The notes under the pieces are model-generated. The model was not told where the DNA came from. It ran no database searches and saw only the letters and a program-made list of their open reading frames with translations. Shown here one piece after another: positions 1 to 8,343 of a stretch of 60,090 nucleotides of DNA. Position 1 is the first letter of the stretch. Each line of letters opens with the position of its first letter. Origin of the DNA: Alicyclobacillus mali NBRC 102425 (GTDB lineage: Bacteria > Bacillota > Bacilli > Alicyclobacillales > Alicyclobacillaceae); NCBI RefSeq assembly GCF_001570745.1, contig NZ_BCSG01000027.1, positions 1 to 60,090 on the forward strand. Direction: 5' to 3'. Made by a program: the position numbers and the translations under genes.

Positions 1-483
1 TCGGCGAGGGCTCCGCTTGCGCTCCGTCCGCAGCCGGACGAGGCCGGGATGTGGGAAGAACCAGGCTCGTGAACAGATACAGTGCCGCGACGATGGCGCA
101 GGATGCCCAATAGGCGACCTTAGTGACGACCGGTGCCAACACAAAACTCGCGACCATGCGCCCCACCTGGTTTGTTCCCTGGATCAGCGCGTTGGCCTGC
201 TGCCAGGACTCCTCAGGAAGAAGTTGACGAACCGCCGTACCCACGGCGGGGAAATACACGCCCTCCGTGAACGCCATTACGATGATGAAAGGCATCATGA
301 TCCAAAGGTCCGTGCGTGGAAACGAGACGGCCAAGGCGACGCCGGCAGCCATGAGGGCAGCCACCGAAGAAGCGCGGCGCATCACGGCCACGGCAGGACT
401 GCGCTTGTTCCACCACGCGGACGACGCGGAACCGACGACCCGCGGGATGGAGGTCAACGTAATCAAGAAGCCCGCGCCCTTGC
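1..483 (-). pseudogene. MFS transporter fragment, 5'-truncated and running off the left edge
   Basis: The minus strand has an open frame from about position 483 down to the window edge. It encodes a hydrophobic protein resembling the N-terminal half of a major facilitator exporter. A TM2-like stretch (LITLTSIPRVVGSASS) is followed by a basic loop with RR, a further membrane segment, and the family-like run RQLLPEESWQQANALIQG before TM5 and TM6. The expected TM1 of about 40 residues is missing. Its place is taken by the promoter and leader of folD on the other strand. No ATG with a ribosome site is visible; a TTG at 466 is the best in-frame start. The gene is probably decayed at its 5' end, but a short functional version cannot be excluded because the 3' half is outside the window. 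Confidence 0.55.
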
Positions 484-508
484 GCGCCGTGTTCCAGCTT
501 GCTATATT
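480..508 (+). promoter_or_regulatory. folD promoter
   Basis: TTGCGC at 480-485 and TATATT at 503-508 are separated by 17 bases, a good vegetative sigma match. Transcription would start near 515, about 55 bases before the riboswitch aptamer. Confidence 0.6.
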
Positions 509-570
509 TTCAGTGGAACCTTTCGAAGCCGTGGGTTCTTTTGCTATGCCTTCACAATCGAAGACGTTCC

Positions 571-640
571 GCTGTGCGACTGGCGGCTTAGCGTGGAGTA
601 CCACGAGGGAGCACAGCGATATCTGCCGACCGCCTGGGCC
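571..640 (+). ncRNA. ZTP (pfl) riboswitch controlling folD
   Basis: The segment carries the conserved parts of the ZTP/ZMP aptamer in order. An outer helix pairs GCTGTG (571-576) with CACAGC (612-617). The core CGACTGGCGG lies at 577-586. A small hairpin pairs GTGG (593-596) with CCAC (601-604) and is followed by GAGGGAGC (605-612). After a short linker comes the hallmark ACCGCCTGGGC (629-639). ZTP riboswitches sense 5-amino-4-imidazole carboxamide riboside phosphates, which accumulate when 10-formyl-tetrahydrofolate is short, and they commonly precede folate one-carbon genes such as folD. The motif was recognised by eye and not scored with a covariance model. Confidence 0.88.
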
Positions 641-670
641 CGACGCACCCAGGCGGTCGTTTGCATTTTC
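628..670 (+). terminator. Riboswitch expression platform (intrinsic terminator)
   Basis: GACCGCCTGGG (628-638) pairs perfectly with CCCAGGCGGTC (648-658), followed by a broken T-run (TTTGCATTTT). The left arm is the same CCGCCTGGG that the aptamer needs when ligand is bound. Ligand binding should therefore prevent termination and allow folD to be read, making this an ON switch. Confidence 0.85.
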
Positions 671-736
671 ACGAGAGGCCAACGCCGGCTAAACGACCCG
701 CTCGTGACCCATTCTAATCCCAGGAGGTTGTCCGCC

Positions 737-1594
737 ATGCCGAAACCGTTGCTTGGCCGTCCCGTCGCCAAAGCGTTGTCCCATGATGTCAGGAAGACCG
801 TGGAGACCTGGAAGTCGCGCGGCGTGCAGCCGAAACTCGTGACCCTGCTCGCCAATGACGATCACGCCGCGAGCGTGTACGCCAACCAAAAGAAGCGCAT
901 CGCGGAGCGGCTCGGCATCCAGTGCGACGTCATGGAGCTGCCGCAACAGAGCGAGACGGAGGCGATTGTGCGCGAAATTCTGGCGCTGAACGACGATCCG
1001 TCCGTCCACGGCATCATGATTGAGATGCCGCTCGCGCCTTCGGTCGACGTGCAGCGCGTCGTGGGCGCAATTCACGCCTTGAAGGATGTGGACGGGCTGT
1101 CGCCGTGCCACTCGTTCGCCAAGCCGACACCGGAAGCCGCACTCTACCCCGCGACGCCGCTCGCGTGCATCCGCCTGCTCAAACACTATGGCTACGAGCT
1201 CAAGGGTGCCGACGTCACGCTCGTCGGCTGCGGTCAGACCGTCGGCATGCCGCTCCTGCACCTGCTCATCGCCGAAGGCGCGACCGTGGCCGCTTGCCAC
1301 GAGCACACGCGCGATGTCCGCGCCCATTTGCGCGACAGCGAAATTGCCATCGTCGCAGTCGGAAAAGGCGGCCTGCTCGGCCCTGACATGGTACACGAGG
1401 GCCTGACCGTCGTCGATGTGGGCATCTCGCAGGGGGAAAACGGAGACGTGCAGGGCGATCTCGCGCCGGAAGCCGCGGCGAAGACGAAGGCCTATACGCC
1501 AACGCCCGGCGGCGTGGGCGCCGTCACCACGGTGCAAATCTTCGCCAATCTCATGCACGCCATGGAGCTCCAGGAAGCCGCAGGCATGGTGTAA
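737..1594 (+). CDS. folD: Bifunctional methylene-THF dehydrogenase/methenyl-THF cyclohydrolase FolD
   Basis: FolD interconverts 5,10-methylene-, methenyl- and 10-formyl-tetrahydrofolate with NADP in the cytoplasm, supplying one-carbon units for purines and formyl-Met. The 285-residue length is typical. The catalytic Tyr-x-x-x-Lys is seen as YANQK near residue 52, followed by the folate loop DVDGLSPC, the nucleotide-binding GCGQTVGMP and the C-terminal TPTPGGVGAVTT. The ATG at 737 follows AGGAGG with ideal spacing, so the longer open frame upstream is not used. The gene is monocistronic, is preceded by a ZTP riboswitch and converges with cysA. Confidence 0.96.
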   Translation: MPKPLLGRPVAKALSHDVRKTVETWKSRGVQPKLVTLLANDDHAASVYANQKKRIAERLGIQCDVMELPQQSETEAIVREILALNDDPSVHGIMIEMPLAPSVDVQRVVGAIHALKDVDGLSPCHSFAKPTPEAALYPATPLACIRLLKHYGYELKGADVTLVGCGQTVGMPLLHLLIAEGATVAACHEHTRDVRAHLRDSEIAIVAVGKGGLLGPDMVHEGLTVVDVGISQGENGDVQGDLAPEAAAKTKAYTPTPGGVGAVTTVQIFANLMHAMELQEAAGMV

Positions 1595-1612
1595 TCGCCT
1601 CGGTGCCAGGTG

Positions 1613-1631
1613 CAGGGCCAACGCGGCCCTG
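1613..1631. terminator. Possible hairpin between folD and cysA
   Basis: CAGGGCC (1613-1619) and GGCCCTG (1625-1631) can form a stem between two convergent genes. There is no T-run, so termination is only a guess. Confidence 0.3.
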
Positions 1632-1675
1632 AGAGCGACCTGCCGATCTCGCCTGACACTTGGAAGCCTGGAAAC

Positions 1676-2707
1676 TCAGCGCGGAAAGATAAACCACCTC
1701 GTCACGTTCATGTGCACCCACGCGCCCGGGGACCAGCGATGGCGATCCGCACTCGGGACGTGAACCTCCCACACTTCGCCATCCTTCGTGCGAATCCAGC
1801 ACGCGCTGTACGAGCCTTTGAAGGCGGATCGCACCACCTGCGCGTGCGCTTCGCGTTCGCTCGCAGGCTGAAGCTCGACATCCTTGGGGCGCACCACCAC
1901 GGCCACCTCCGAACCATCAGACACGGCGGGATCGACGGGCAGAGCCGCGCCCGCCACCTCGATTCGGCCGTTTTGCACGGCGCGCGTCCACACGTTGGAT
2001 TCCCCGATAAAGGAGGCCACGAAAAGCGTCCCAGGCTTTTCATAAACCTCTTCCGGCGTCCCGAACTGTTCGACGTTCCCCTCGTGCAGGACGAGCACCC
2101 GATCCGCCACTTCCAGCGCCTCCTCCTGATCGTGGGTGACAAACACGCTCGTCACGCCCATTTCATCGTGGACCTGGCGCACAAACGTCCTCAGTTCACG
2201 CCGAATCTGGGTGTCAATGGCGGCGAAGGGTTCGTCAAAGAGGAGCACCTGCGGGCGAGGAGCCAATGCGCGCGCCAAGGCCACGCGCTGCTGCTGCCCT
2301 CCCGAAAGCTCGTGCGGAAAGCGATTCGCATACGACTCCAGCCGCATGAACCGCAGGAGTTCCCTCACGCGCGCGTCCATCTCGTCCTTCGGAACCCGTT
2401 TTTCCCTGAGGCCAAAGGATACGTTGTCATAAACAGTCATGTGCTGAAACAGCGCGTAGTTCTGAAACACGAGCCCCACATTTCGCTTTTGAGGAGGCAG
2501 ATCCGTGACCCGCTTGCCTCCAATCCACACATCGCCCTTGGTTGGACGTTCGAGTCCCGCGATGATGCGCAGGATGGTGGTCTTTCCGCTTCCGCTCGGA
2601 CCCAGCAGTCCCACCATCTCTCCCTCGCGAATTTGGAAGGAGACCCCTCGGACGGATCGCGCGCCGCCTGGGTAGATATTTTCAACGCCGACGAACTCAA
2701 TGGTCAC
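1676..2707 (-). CDS. cysA: Sulfate/thiosulfate ABC transporter ATPase CysA
   Basis: This is the ATP-hydrolysing subunit of the sulfate importer encoded with sbp, cysT and cysW. The 343-residue protein has Walker A GPSGSGKTT, a Q-loop, the signature LSGGQQQR, Walker B VLLFDEP and the switch His in FVTHDQEEAL. A regulatory C-terminal domain of about 100 residues follows. The GTG at 2707 is preferred because it sits behind GGGAGG; the open frame continues a few codons further up. It overlaps the end of cysW by 11 bp, which suggests translational coupling. CysA-type subunits of sulfate and of molybdate or iron importers look alike; the neighbours decide for sulfate. Confidence 0.9.
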   Translation of the reverse strand: MTIEFVGVENIYPGGARSVRGVSFQIREGEMVGLLGPSGSGKTTILRIIAGLERPTKGDVWIGGKRVTDLPPQKRNVGLVFQNYALFQHMTVYDNVSFGLREKRVPKDEMDARVRELLRFMRLESYANRFPHELSGGQQQRVALARALAPRPQVLLFDEPFAAIDTQIRRELRTFVRQVHDEMGVTSVFVTHDQEEALEVADRVLVLHEGNVEQFGTPEEVYEKPGTLFVASFIGESNVWTRAVQNGRIEVAGAALPVDPAVSDGSEVAVVVRPKDVELQPASEREAHAQVVRSAFKGSYSACWIRTKDGEVWEVHVPSADRHRWSPGAWVHMNVTRWFIFPR

Positions 2708-3506
2708 GCAGGTTCCTCCCCCCTGCACGCTTCAGGAATTGCAACAGCAGGATGAGTGCAAACGAGGCCAGCGCCAAAAGGGCGGACACCGCATAGGCAG
2801 CCTGCATTTCGTTGTTGACGGAGGCCTGATACACGAACAGCGTCGCGGTCTCGGTCACCATGACGATGCTGCCAGACACCACGAGCACCGCCCCAAATTC
2901 ACCCAATGAACGGGCCGTGGTGAGGGCCAATCCGTACAAAATGCTCCACTTCAATTGGGGCAGCCACACGCGCCACAACGTCCGCCACGGCGATGCGCCG
3001 AGCACGTACGCAGCCTGTTCTTGCGTGTCGCCGATGGCGCGAATGGCTGGCACGGTTTCATGCACGATGAAGGGAAGCGTCACGAAGATGGTCGCGAGCA
3101 CCATACCCGGAAAGGCGAATGCAACCTTCACATGGATGTGCAACAGGAATGCCCCGATGAACGCGTTCGGCCCATACACGACGATGAGTGCCAACCCCGC
3201 GACCACCGGAGATACGGACAACGGCAGTTCCACCAGCCACTGCACCATCCGCCAACCTGGTGCGCGTCTGGCAATCCAAAACGCCATGGGAAGGCCGAGC
3301 ACCAGGTTGACGAGCAGAGTCACCCCGGTGATTTCACCCGTCATACGAAGCGCGAAGAGCGCCTCCTGCGAGGTCACGCTCTGCCAAAATGGGCCCCAGC
3401 CTCCGGCCAAGGCGCCTACGAGGACCGCGGCGAACGGAACCCCCACCAGGAGCAACAGCCACACATACGCTATCGAAGTCCCGACAACCGTCCAAACCTT
3501 AGACAT
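2697..3506 (-). CDS. cysW: Sulfate ABC transporter permease CysW
   Basis: This is one of two membrane permeases forming the sulfate channel with CysT. The 269-residue product has about six membrane segments and the EAA-type cytoplasmic loop (EQAAYVLGASPWRTLWRVWLP) that docks on the ATPase. The ATG at 3506 follows GGGAGGGA and is better than the upstream possibilities, which would add a 31-residue non-membrane leader. It overlaps cysT by 8 bp and cysA by 11 bp. Confidence 0.9.
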   Translation of the reverse strand: MSKVWTVVGTSIAYVWLLLLVGVPFAAVLVGALAGGWGPFWQSVTSQEALFALRMTGEITGVTLLVNLVLGLPMAFWIARRAPGWRMVQWLVELPLSVSPVVAGLALIVVYGPNAFIGAFLLHIHVKVAFAFPGMVLATIFVTLPFIVHETVPAIRAIGDTQEQAAYVLGASPWRTLWRVWLPQLKWSILYGLALTTARSLGEFGAVLVVSGSIVMVTETATLFVYQASVNNEMQAAYAVSALLALASFALILLLQFLKRAGGRNLRDH

Positions 3507-4341
3507 GACGGGTCCCTCCCTCAGCTGCAGCCCATCGCACGGCCCTTCGTCTCCCGAGAAGTGCCAGAAGGCGGGCCTCAAGGACAAAGGCGAGGGCACA
3601 CAAGAACATGAGAATCACCGCTGCGGCGGCCGCACCACGCTGGTCGTAGTTCTCGAGGAGTCCATAAATGTACACCGACGCCACCTCGGTTTGCATGGGC
3701 TTGTTGCCCGACACGATGACCACCGACCCAAATTCAATCATGGCGCGTGTGAAGGTGAGGATCAGCGCACTGCCAAGCGCATGGCGAAGCGCCGGGACGA
3801 TGACCTTCAGCCAAACCCGACGTCCAGACGCGCCGAGAACCCAAGCCGCTTCTTCCTGACGCACATCCAGCGCCTGAATGGCGGGCTGCAAAGCTCGAAC
3901 GGCGTACGGCACCGTGACAAACAGGAGGGCAAAGAGGATCCCAAGCCGCGTGTAGACCACCGCAACCCCGTGTTCGGTGAGCCACCTGCCCACGGGCGAT
4001 ACCGGCCCGTATAGAAGGACGAGCATGAGTCCCGATACGGTGGTGGGGATGGCGAGCGGCAAATCGATCACGGCGTCCAGCGCGCCCGAACCTACTGGCC
4101 GCCACCGTTCCAAAACGACGGCGATGAGAAGCCCCATCGCCGTGTTGAGGATCGCCGTGACGAACGAGATCGCCAGGGTGAGTTCAAACGCCCGAATCGC
4201 GATTGGACTCATCACGGCCTGCACGAAGGAAGACCAGCCACCGGAAAACGCCTGTTGAATGACTGCGCCAAGCGGCAGGACGAAGATGAGGATGAGCGCG
4301 CCCGAAATGAGGGAATCAAGCGCCATTCGCCCGAAACGCAT
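3499..4341 (-). CDS. cysT: Sulfate ABC transporter permease CysT (CysU)
   Basis: This is the partner permease of CysW, 280 residues with several membrane segments and the EAA-like loop EEAAWVLGASGRRVWLKVIV. The ATG at 4341 overlaps the TGA of the binding-protein gene (TGATG) and has GGAGGGG upstream. The gene order binding protein, CysT, CysW, CysA is the usual one for sulfate systems. Confidence 0.9.
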   Translation of the reverse strand: MRFGRMALDSLISGALILIFVLPLGAVIQQAFSGGWSSFVQAVMSPIAIRAFELTLAISFVTAILNTAMGLLIAVVLERWRPVGSGALDAVIDLPLAIPTTVSGLMLVLLYGPVSPVGRWLTEHGVAVVYTRLGILFALLFVTVPYAVRALQPAIQALDVRQEEAAWVLGASGRRVWLKVIVPALRHALGSALILTFTRAMIEFGSVVIVSGNKPMQTEVASVYIYGLLENYDQRGAAAAAVILMFLCALAFVLEARLLALLGRRRAVRWAAAEGGTRHV

Positions 4342-5408
4342 CAGCGCCCCTCCAACACTTGATTCCAAATGCCGTTTTGTCCATAGAGCGTTTTGTTGAT
4401 GCTGGACCAGCCTCCCACGTCCGCCGCTGTGAAGAGGTCCGCAGGCGTCTTGAACTGCTTCTCCGCCTCGGCCTTCAAGGAAGGATTGACTGGGCGGAAG
4501 CCGTACTGCATGAATACGCGCTGCGCATCCGGCCCCTCGAGCCAGTTGATGAAAGCCTGCGCCACCTGGCGATCCCCGTGCGCATCCGCATTTTTATCCA
4601 CCAGCGCAATGGGGTTCTCGATGAGCATGGTGGACGAAGGAATCACTTCGTCGAACGTCTTGAGATGATTGCTCTTTTCGAGAATCTCGTTTTCATAGCT
4701 CACGCACGCGTCGCCGACGCCATTGACGAACGTCGTCATGGAGGCCTCTCCCGACTTATCGAGCACCTGCACGTTCTTCACAATGGCGGCAAGCAGGGAC
4801 TTTGCTTCACTGGCCGAACCATGGCGCAGGGTGGCGTAATAGATGGCGTTGATATCCCATTTGGCTCCTCCCGATGTCGCCGGATTCGGAAGGTCCACAA
4901 TCACGCCAGGCTTGGCGAGGTCCGCCCACGTCTCGATGTGCTTCGGATTGCCCTTGCGCACCGCAATCGCGACAATGGAATCCGTGACCATCCCGTGCGT
5001 CGGCGTGTCCTTCCAATTGTGCGTGATGAGCCCGGCCTTTTGGATTTTGTCAATGTCGGACTCCAGCGAAAGTGCGGCCACGTCGACCGGCAGTCCGTTT
5101 GCAATCGCCGTCGCCTCGGCCCCAGAAGCATCAAAGGACGCTTGAAACCGCACCGTTTGACCCGTCTTCTGCTTCCAATACTTCTGAAACATCGGAAACA
5201 ACTTTTGCTCGTAGATCTGCTGTGTGACACTGTAGGACCCGAAATAGAGCGTGACAACCTTCCCTTTGACGTCCGCGGATTTGACCGACGCGCTCGCTGC
5301 GCTCGACTCCTGCGAGGAATTGGGCGATCCGCATCCGCTGACCAAACCTCCCAGCACGGCGCCCACCATCGCGCTCACACCTAACGCCTTCTGCCACGGC
5401 TTTCTCAT
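4341..5408 (-). CDS. sbp: Sulfate-binding lipoprotein
   Basis: This is the extracytoplasmic receptor that captures sulfate or thiosulfate for CysTWA. It is 355 residues long with a lipoprotein signal ending in LVSGC (Cys26), so it should be lipid-anchored on the outer face of the membrane. The mature part shows family motifs such as FGSYSVTQQIYEQKLFPMF, the ligand loop SFDASGAEA and PNPATSGGAKW. The start follows AGGGGG at about 10 bases. It is the first gene of the operon, behind a promoter shared in design with the sulfonate operon. Confidence 0.92.
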   Translation of the reverse strand: MRKPWQKALGVSAMVGAVLGGLVSGCGSPNSSQESSAASASVKSADVKGKVVTLYFGSYSVTQQIYEQKLFPMFQKYWKQKTGQTVRFQASFDASGAEATAIANGLPVDVAALSLESDIDKIQKAGLITHNWKDTPTHGMVTDSIVAIAVRKGNPKHIETWADLAKPGVIVDLPNPATSGGAKWDINAIYYATLRHGSASEAKSLLAAIVKNVQVLDKSGEASMTTFVNGVGDACVSYENEILEKSNHLKTFDEVIPSSTMLIENPIALVDKNADAHGDRQVAQAFINWLEGPDAQRVFMQYGFRPVNPSLKAEAEKQFKTPADLFTAADVGGWSSINKTLYGQNGIWNQVLEGR

Positions 5409-5449
5409 GTGCGTATTACCCCCTTATCCATGATGATCGCGATGCATGC

Positions 5450-5516
5450 GTTTATTCTCATTAATCCGATTAAGATTGTCAAATATATTGTGATATCATG
5501 ATGAGCATGATGTCAT
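5450..5516 (-). promoter_or_regulatory. sbp operon promoter with dyads
   Basis: On the minus strand TTGACA (complement of 5477-5482) is followed by an AATCTTAATCGGATTAAT spacer and a weak -10 (GAGAAT or TGAGAA). The spacer holds the perfect dyad TTAATC-G-GATTAA (5461-5473). A second AT-rich region with TGATATCA and ATGATG/CATCAT repeats lies upstream of -35 (5491-5516). The layout resembles a repressor or activator site for sulfur control; the regulator is not in this window. Confidence 0.6.
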
Positions 5517-5538
5517 AACAAGTGAGCTTCGAACGTCT

Positions 5539-5569
5539 CCCCGAGAGCGTCTGCTGCCGCCTCTCGGGG
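5539..5569. terminator. Hairpin downstream of ssuB
   Basis: CCCCGAGAG (5539-5547) pairs with CTCTCGGGG (5561-5569) just after ssuB and upstream of the sbp promoter. It lacks a clear T-run on the minus strand but is well placed to end the sulfonate operon. Confidence 0.5.
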
Positions 5570-5591
5570 TCTCGACGGTTGACCTTATGCA

Positions 5592-6380
5592 CTATGCCTC
5601 CATCGGTGCGGCACCGCGCGAGCCGACCCTGTGCGCCTCGTTGTCGTCGGCGGACCCTCGCCCGAGAATGGTCGCCAGCACCTTCGATTCGAGGCGCAGA
5701 AACGAACTCGAGCGCTCCCTCGGACGCGGAAGTGGAACCTCGAGATCGAGCGAGATGCGCCCGTCCGCGATGCATATGACGCGATCGGCCAATCGCACGG
5801 CCTCGGAAACGTCGTGTGTGACCAGTACCGCGGTGAACCGCTCCTCTCGCCAAAGCGACTCGATGAGCGACTGCATCTCCAGTCGGGTCAGCGCATCCAG
5901 CGCCCCCAGGGGCTCGTCGAGCAGTAATAAGGGCGGCCTGACGACCAAGGCGCGGGCCAGTGCCACGCGTTGGCGTTGACCCCCTGACAACTGGGCGGGC
6001 CACCTATGCCGATGTTCCAACAGCCCGACGCGATCGAGCGCTTGTTCGACCTGAAGCTTATCGGGCTTCGGAAGAACGACAGCCACGTTGTCGAACACGC
6101 TGAGCCAAGGCAGCAGACGGGCATCCTGAAACATCACCCTTGCTGTCGGCGTGAGCCCAGTTACCGGCGAATCGTCGATCAACACGTCTCCACGAGTGGG
6201 TTGCTCCAGGCCCGCCAGCAGCCGCAGAAGCGTACTTTTTCCGGTGCCGCTGTGTCCAACAATCGCGATGAACTCGCCCTTCCCGATGCGGAGGTCCAAA
6301 TCGTCAAGGACGACGCGCTGTCCATAGACCTTCTGGACGCCCACCAATCGCACGGACACGCCCTTGTTCCCAACGGCCAC
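5592..6380 (-). CDS. ssuB: Aliphatic sulfonate ABC transporter ATPase SsuB
   Basis: This is the ATPase of the sulfonate importer with SsuA and SsuC. It has Walker [10 protein letters not shown], the signature [15 protein letters not shown], Walker [17 protein letters not shown] and the His switch [10 protein letters not shown], all in about 262 residues. The GTG at 6380 has GGAGGGAGG nine bases upstream; the frame extends to a TTG at 6419, but then the ribosome site would lie inside the gene. It is the last gene of the ssu operon, 19 bp after ssuC. Confidence 0.9.
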   Translation of the reverse strand: MAVGNKGVSVRLVGVQKVYGQRVVLDDLDLRIGKGEFIAIVGHSGTGKSTLLRLLAGLEQPTRGDVLIDDSPVTGLTPTARVMFQDARLLPWLSVFDNVAVVLPKPDKLQVEQALDRVGLLEHRHRWPAQLSGGQRQRVALARALVVRPPLLLLDEPLGALDALTRLEMQSLIESLWREERFTAVLVTHDVSEAVRLADRVICIADGRISLDLEVPLPRPRERSSSFLRLESKVLATILGRGSADDNEAHRVGSRGAAPMEA

Positions 6381-6399
6381 AGCCTTCCGCCTCCCTCCG

Positions 6400-7182
6400 T
6401 CAAACTGCTTGCATCCCAATGGGATGCCATCGCAACAACCTCGTCTCGAGAACTCGCGCGATCACGTCAGACAGCTTTCCGAGTAGCGCATAGAGGACCA
6501 CGCCTAACACGACAATGTTCATTTGCATAAACTCCTGCGCATTCATCACCATGTACCCAATTCCCGAATTCGCGGAGATGGTTTCCGCGACGATGAGCGT
6601 CACCCACATGACGCCAAGGCTGTATCTCACCCCGGACAAAACGGACGGCAGCGCTCCCGGCAAAATCACCCTCCCAAACATCTTGAGGCGACTGAATCGA
6701 TAGACTCGAGCCATCTCCAAAAGTCCCGGATCCAGGGACTGAATGCCGAAGTATGTGTTCATGTACATGGGAATCGCCGTTCCGAGCGCGACCAGGAACA
6801 CCTTCGCCTGCTCGCCGATCCCGAACCACACAATGACTAGCGGTACCAGAGCAAGGTGCGGGATGGTGCGGATCATCTGAATGGGGGTATCCAGAAGTCG
6901 ACTTGCCTTCTTTGAAATACCGTTCAACGTGCCGAGGGTGAAACCGACAGTGGCACCGATGAAAAACCCGCTGAACGCCCGGGCTGCACTTGTCGCGATG
7001 TACGTCCACAGCACCCCTTGGCGCGCGAGCATCAGCGCCGCGTCCACGACCCCAAGCGGGGTGGGCAAAATGCGTCGAGATATCACGCCTGCGCTCCCGA
7101 GTGCCTGCCATATGACAAGGACGGCAACCGGGAGCACCCAAGGTGCCACCCGGTTCCAAAACCACATGCGCCATCTGCTCAC
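6400..7182 (-). CDS. ssuC: Aliphatic sulfonate ABC transporter permease SsuC
   Basis: This membrane permease of the sulfonate importer has 260 residues and about six membrane segments. The conserved loop ([20 protein letters not shown]) couples to the ATPase. The N-terminal [18 protein letters not shown] and ILPTPLGVV are typical of the SsuC/TauC group. The GTG start overlaps the ssuD stop (GTGA). Confidence 0.92.
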   Translation of the reverse strand: MSRWRMWFWNRVAPWVLPVAVLVIWQALGSAGVISRRILPTPLGVVDAALMLARQGVLWTYIATSAARAFSGFFIGATVGFTLGTLNGISKKASRLLDTPIQMIRTIPHLALVPLVIVWFGIGEQAKVFLVALGTAIPMYMNTYFGIQSLDPGLLEMARVYRFSRLKMFGRVILPGALPSVLSGVRYSLGVMWVTLIVAETISANSGIGYMVMNAQEFMQMNIVVLGVVLYALLGKLSDVIARVLETRLLRWHPIGMQAV

Positions 7183-8324
7183 GCCTTCGCCGCTCTCCTT
7201 TCCTCAGGAATCCATGCGTTCGCCACGATCTCGCCGAACGGCCCCGTAAAGGTCCGTTTGTTCGTGTTCGTTTCAGATCTTCTGACCAAGGGAAAGACCA
7301 ACTCCGCAAATCGGTAGGCTTCCTCAAGGTGGGGATAGCCCGACAAGATGAAGGTTTCGATGCCGAGGTCGGCGTACTCGCGGATGCGTTCCGCCACGGA
7401 CTCTGGGTTGCCCACGAGTGCGGTCCCCGCTCCGCCGCGAACCAGGCCCACGCCTGCCCAGAGGTTCGGACCCACCACCAGCTTGGACGGATCACCTTGA
7501 TGGAGGGACTGCATGCGGTGCTGACCGACCGAGTCCATGCGCTGAAACACCTCCTGCGCCCTGCGAATGGTGTCGGGATCGACGTACCGAATCAGATCTT
7601 TCGCAGCTCGCCACGCTTCGTCTTCGGTCTCGCGGACAATCACGTGCAGGCGTATCCCAAAGCGCACGGTTCGCCCCTCTCGCGCTGCGAGCGCTCGCAC
7701 GGTCTGAATCTTCTCGGCCACATCCTGCGGTGGTTCACCCCATGTCAAGTAAACGTCGACGTGCTTGGCAGCAACTCGCTTGCCTGCCTCCGAAGAACCT
7801 CCAAAATAAACCGGAGGATACGGACGTTGAATCGGTGGATAGAGAATGTGCGCGTCCTCGACTCGCAGGTGACGGCCGGCGAAGTCCACGTGTTCGCCTC
7901 GCATGACGCTCCGCCAGATGGTCAGAAACTCGTCCGTCACCTCGTAGCGCGCATCGTGATCGAGGAAGAGGCCATCGCCCCTGTTCTCAACGGGATCGCC
8001 ACCGGTTACGATATTGACGGCCAGACGCCCTTCCGAGAGACGGTCGAAGGTCGCGGCCATCCGCGCAGCCAGGACGGGCGACATCAACCCGGGCCGCAGC
8101 GCCACCAGAAAGCGCAGGCGCTCCGTCGCGGGAATGAGCGCGGATGCGACAATCCACGCGTCCTCGCAACTGCGGCCGGTGGGCAGCAACACACCGTCGT
8201 ACCCGAGGTTGTCGGCGGCCTGAGCGATTTGGCGCATATAGCCGAGATCGACCTGCCTGGCCCCGTACGTGGTGCCCAAGTAGCGCGTGTCTCCGTGCGT
8301 CGGAATGAACCAAAAGAAATCCAT
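7179..8324 (-). CDS. ssuD: FMNH2-dependent alkanesulfonate monooxygenase SsuD
   Basis: SsuD uses FMNH2 and O2 to split the C-S bond of alkanesulfonates, releasing sulfite and an aldehyde. The 381-residue protein starts with the family-typical [18 protein letters not shown] and carries [11 protein letters not shown] and [13 protein letters not shown]. These mark it as a bacterial-luciferase-fold SsuD and not a generic flavin monooxygenase. The ATG at 8324 has GAGGTGA upstream. Reduced flavin should come from the SsuE-like reductase two genes upstream. Confidence 0.95.
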   Translation of the reverse strand: MDFFWFIPTHGDTRYLGTTYGARQVDLGYMRQIAQAADNLGYDGVLLPTGRSCEDAWIVASALIPATERLRFLVALRPGLMSPVLAARMAATFDRLSEGRLAVNIVTGGDPVENRGDGLFLDHDARYEVTDEFLTIWRSVMRGEHVDFAGRHLRVEDAHILYPPIQRPYPPVYFGGSSEAGKRVAAKHVDVYLTWGEPPQDVAEKIQTVRALAAREGRTVRFGIRLHVIVRETEDEAWRAAKDLIRYVDPDTIRRAQEVFQRMDSVGQHRMQSLHQGDPSKLVVGPNLWAGVGLVRGGAGTALVGNPESVAERIREYADLGIETFILSGYPHLEEAYRFAELVFPLVRRSETNTNKRTFTGPFGEIVANAWIPEERRAAKA

Positions 8325-8343
8325 CGAAGAATCACCTCATCCG

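Noticed and set aside
17-736. Long N-terminal extension of the folD frame
   Set aside because: It would translate through the promoter, riboswitch and terminator; the ATG at 737 has a proper AGGAGG site and gives the normal FolD length.
2860-4014. A 384-codon plus-strand frame across cysW and cysT
   Set aside because: It is antisense to two recognised permease genes and encodes no recognisable domain.
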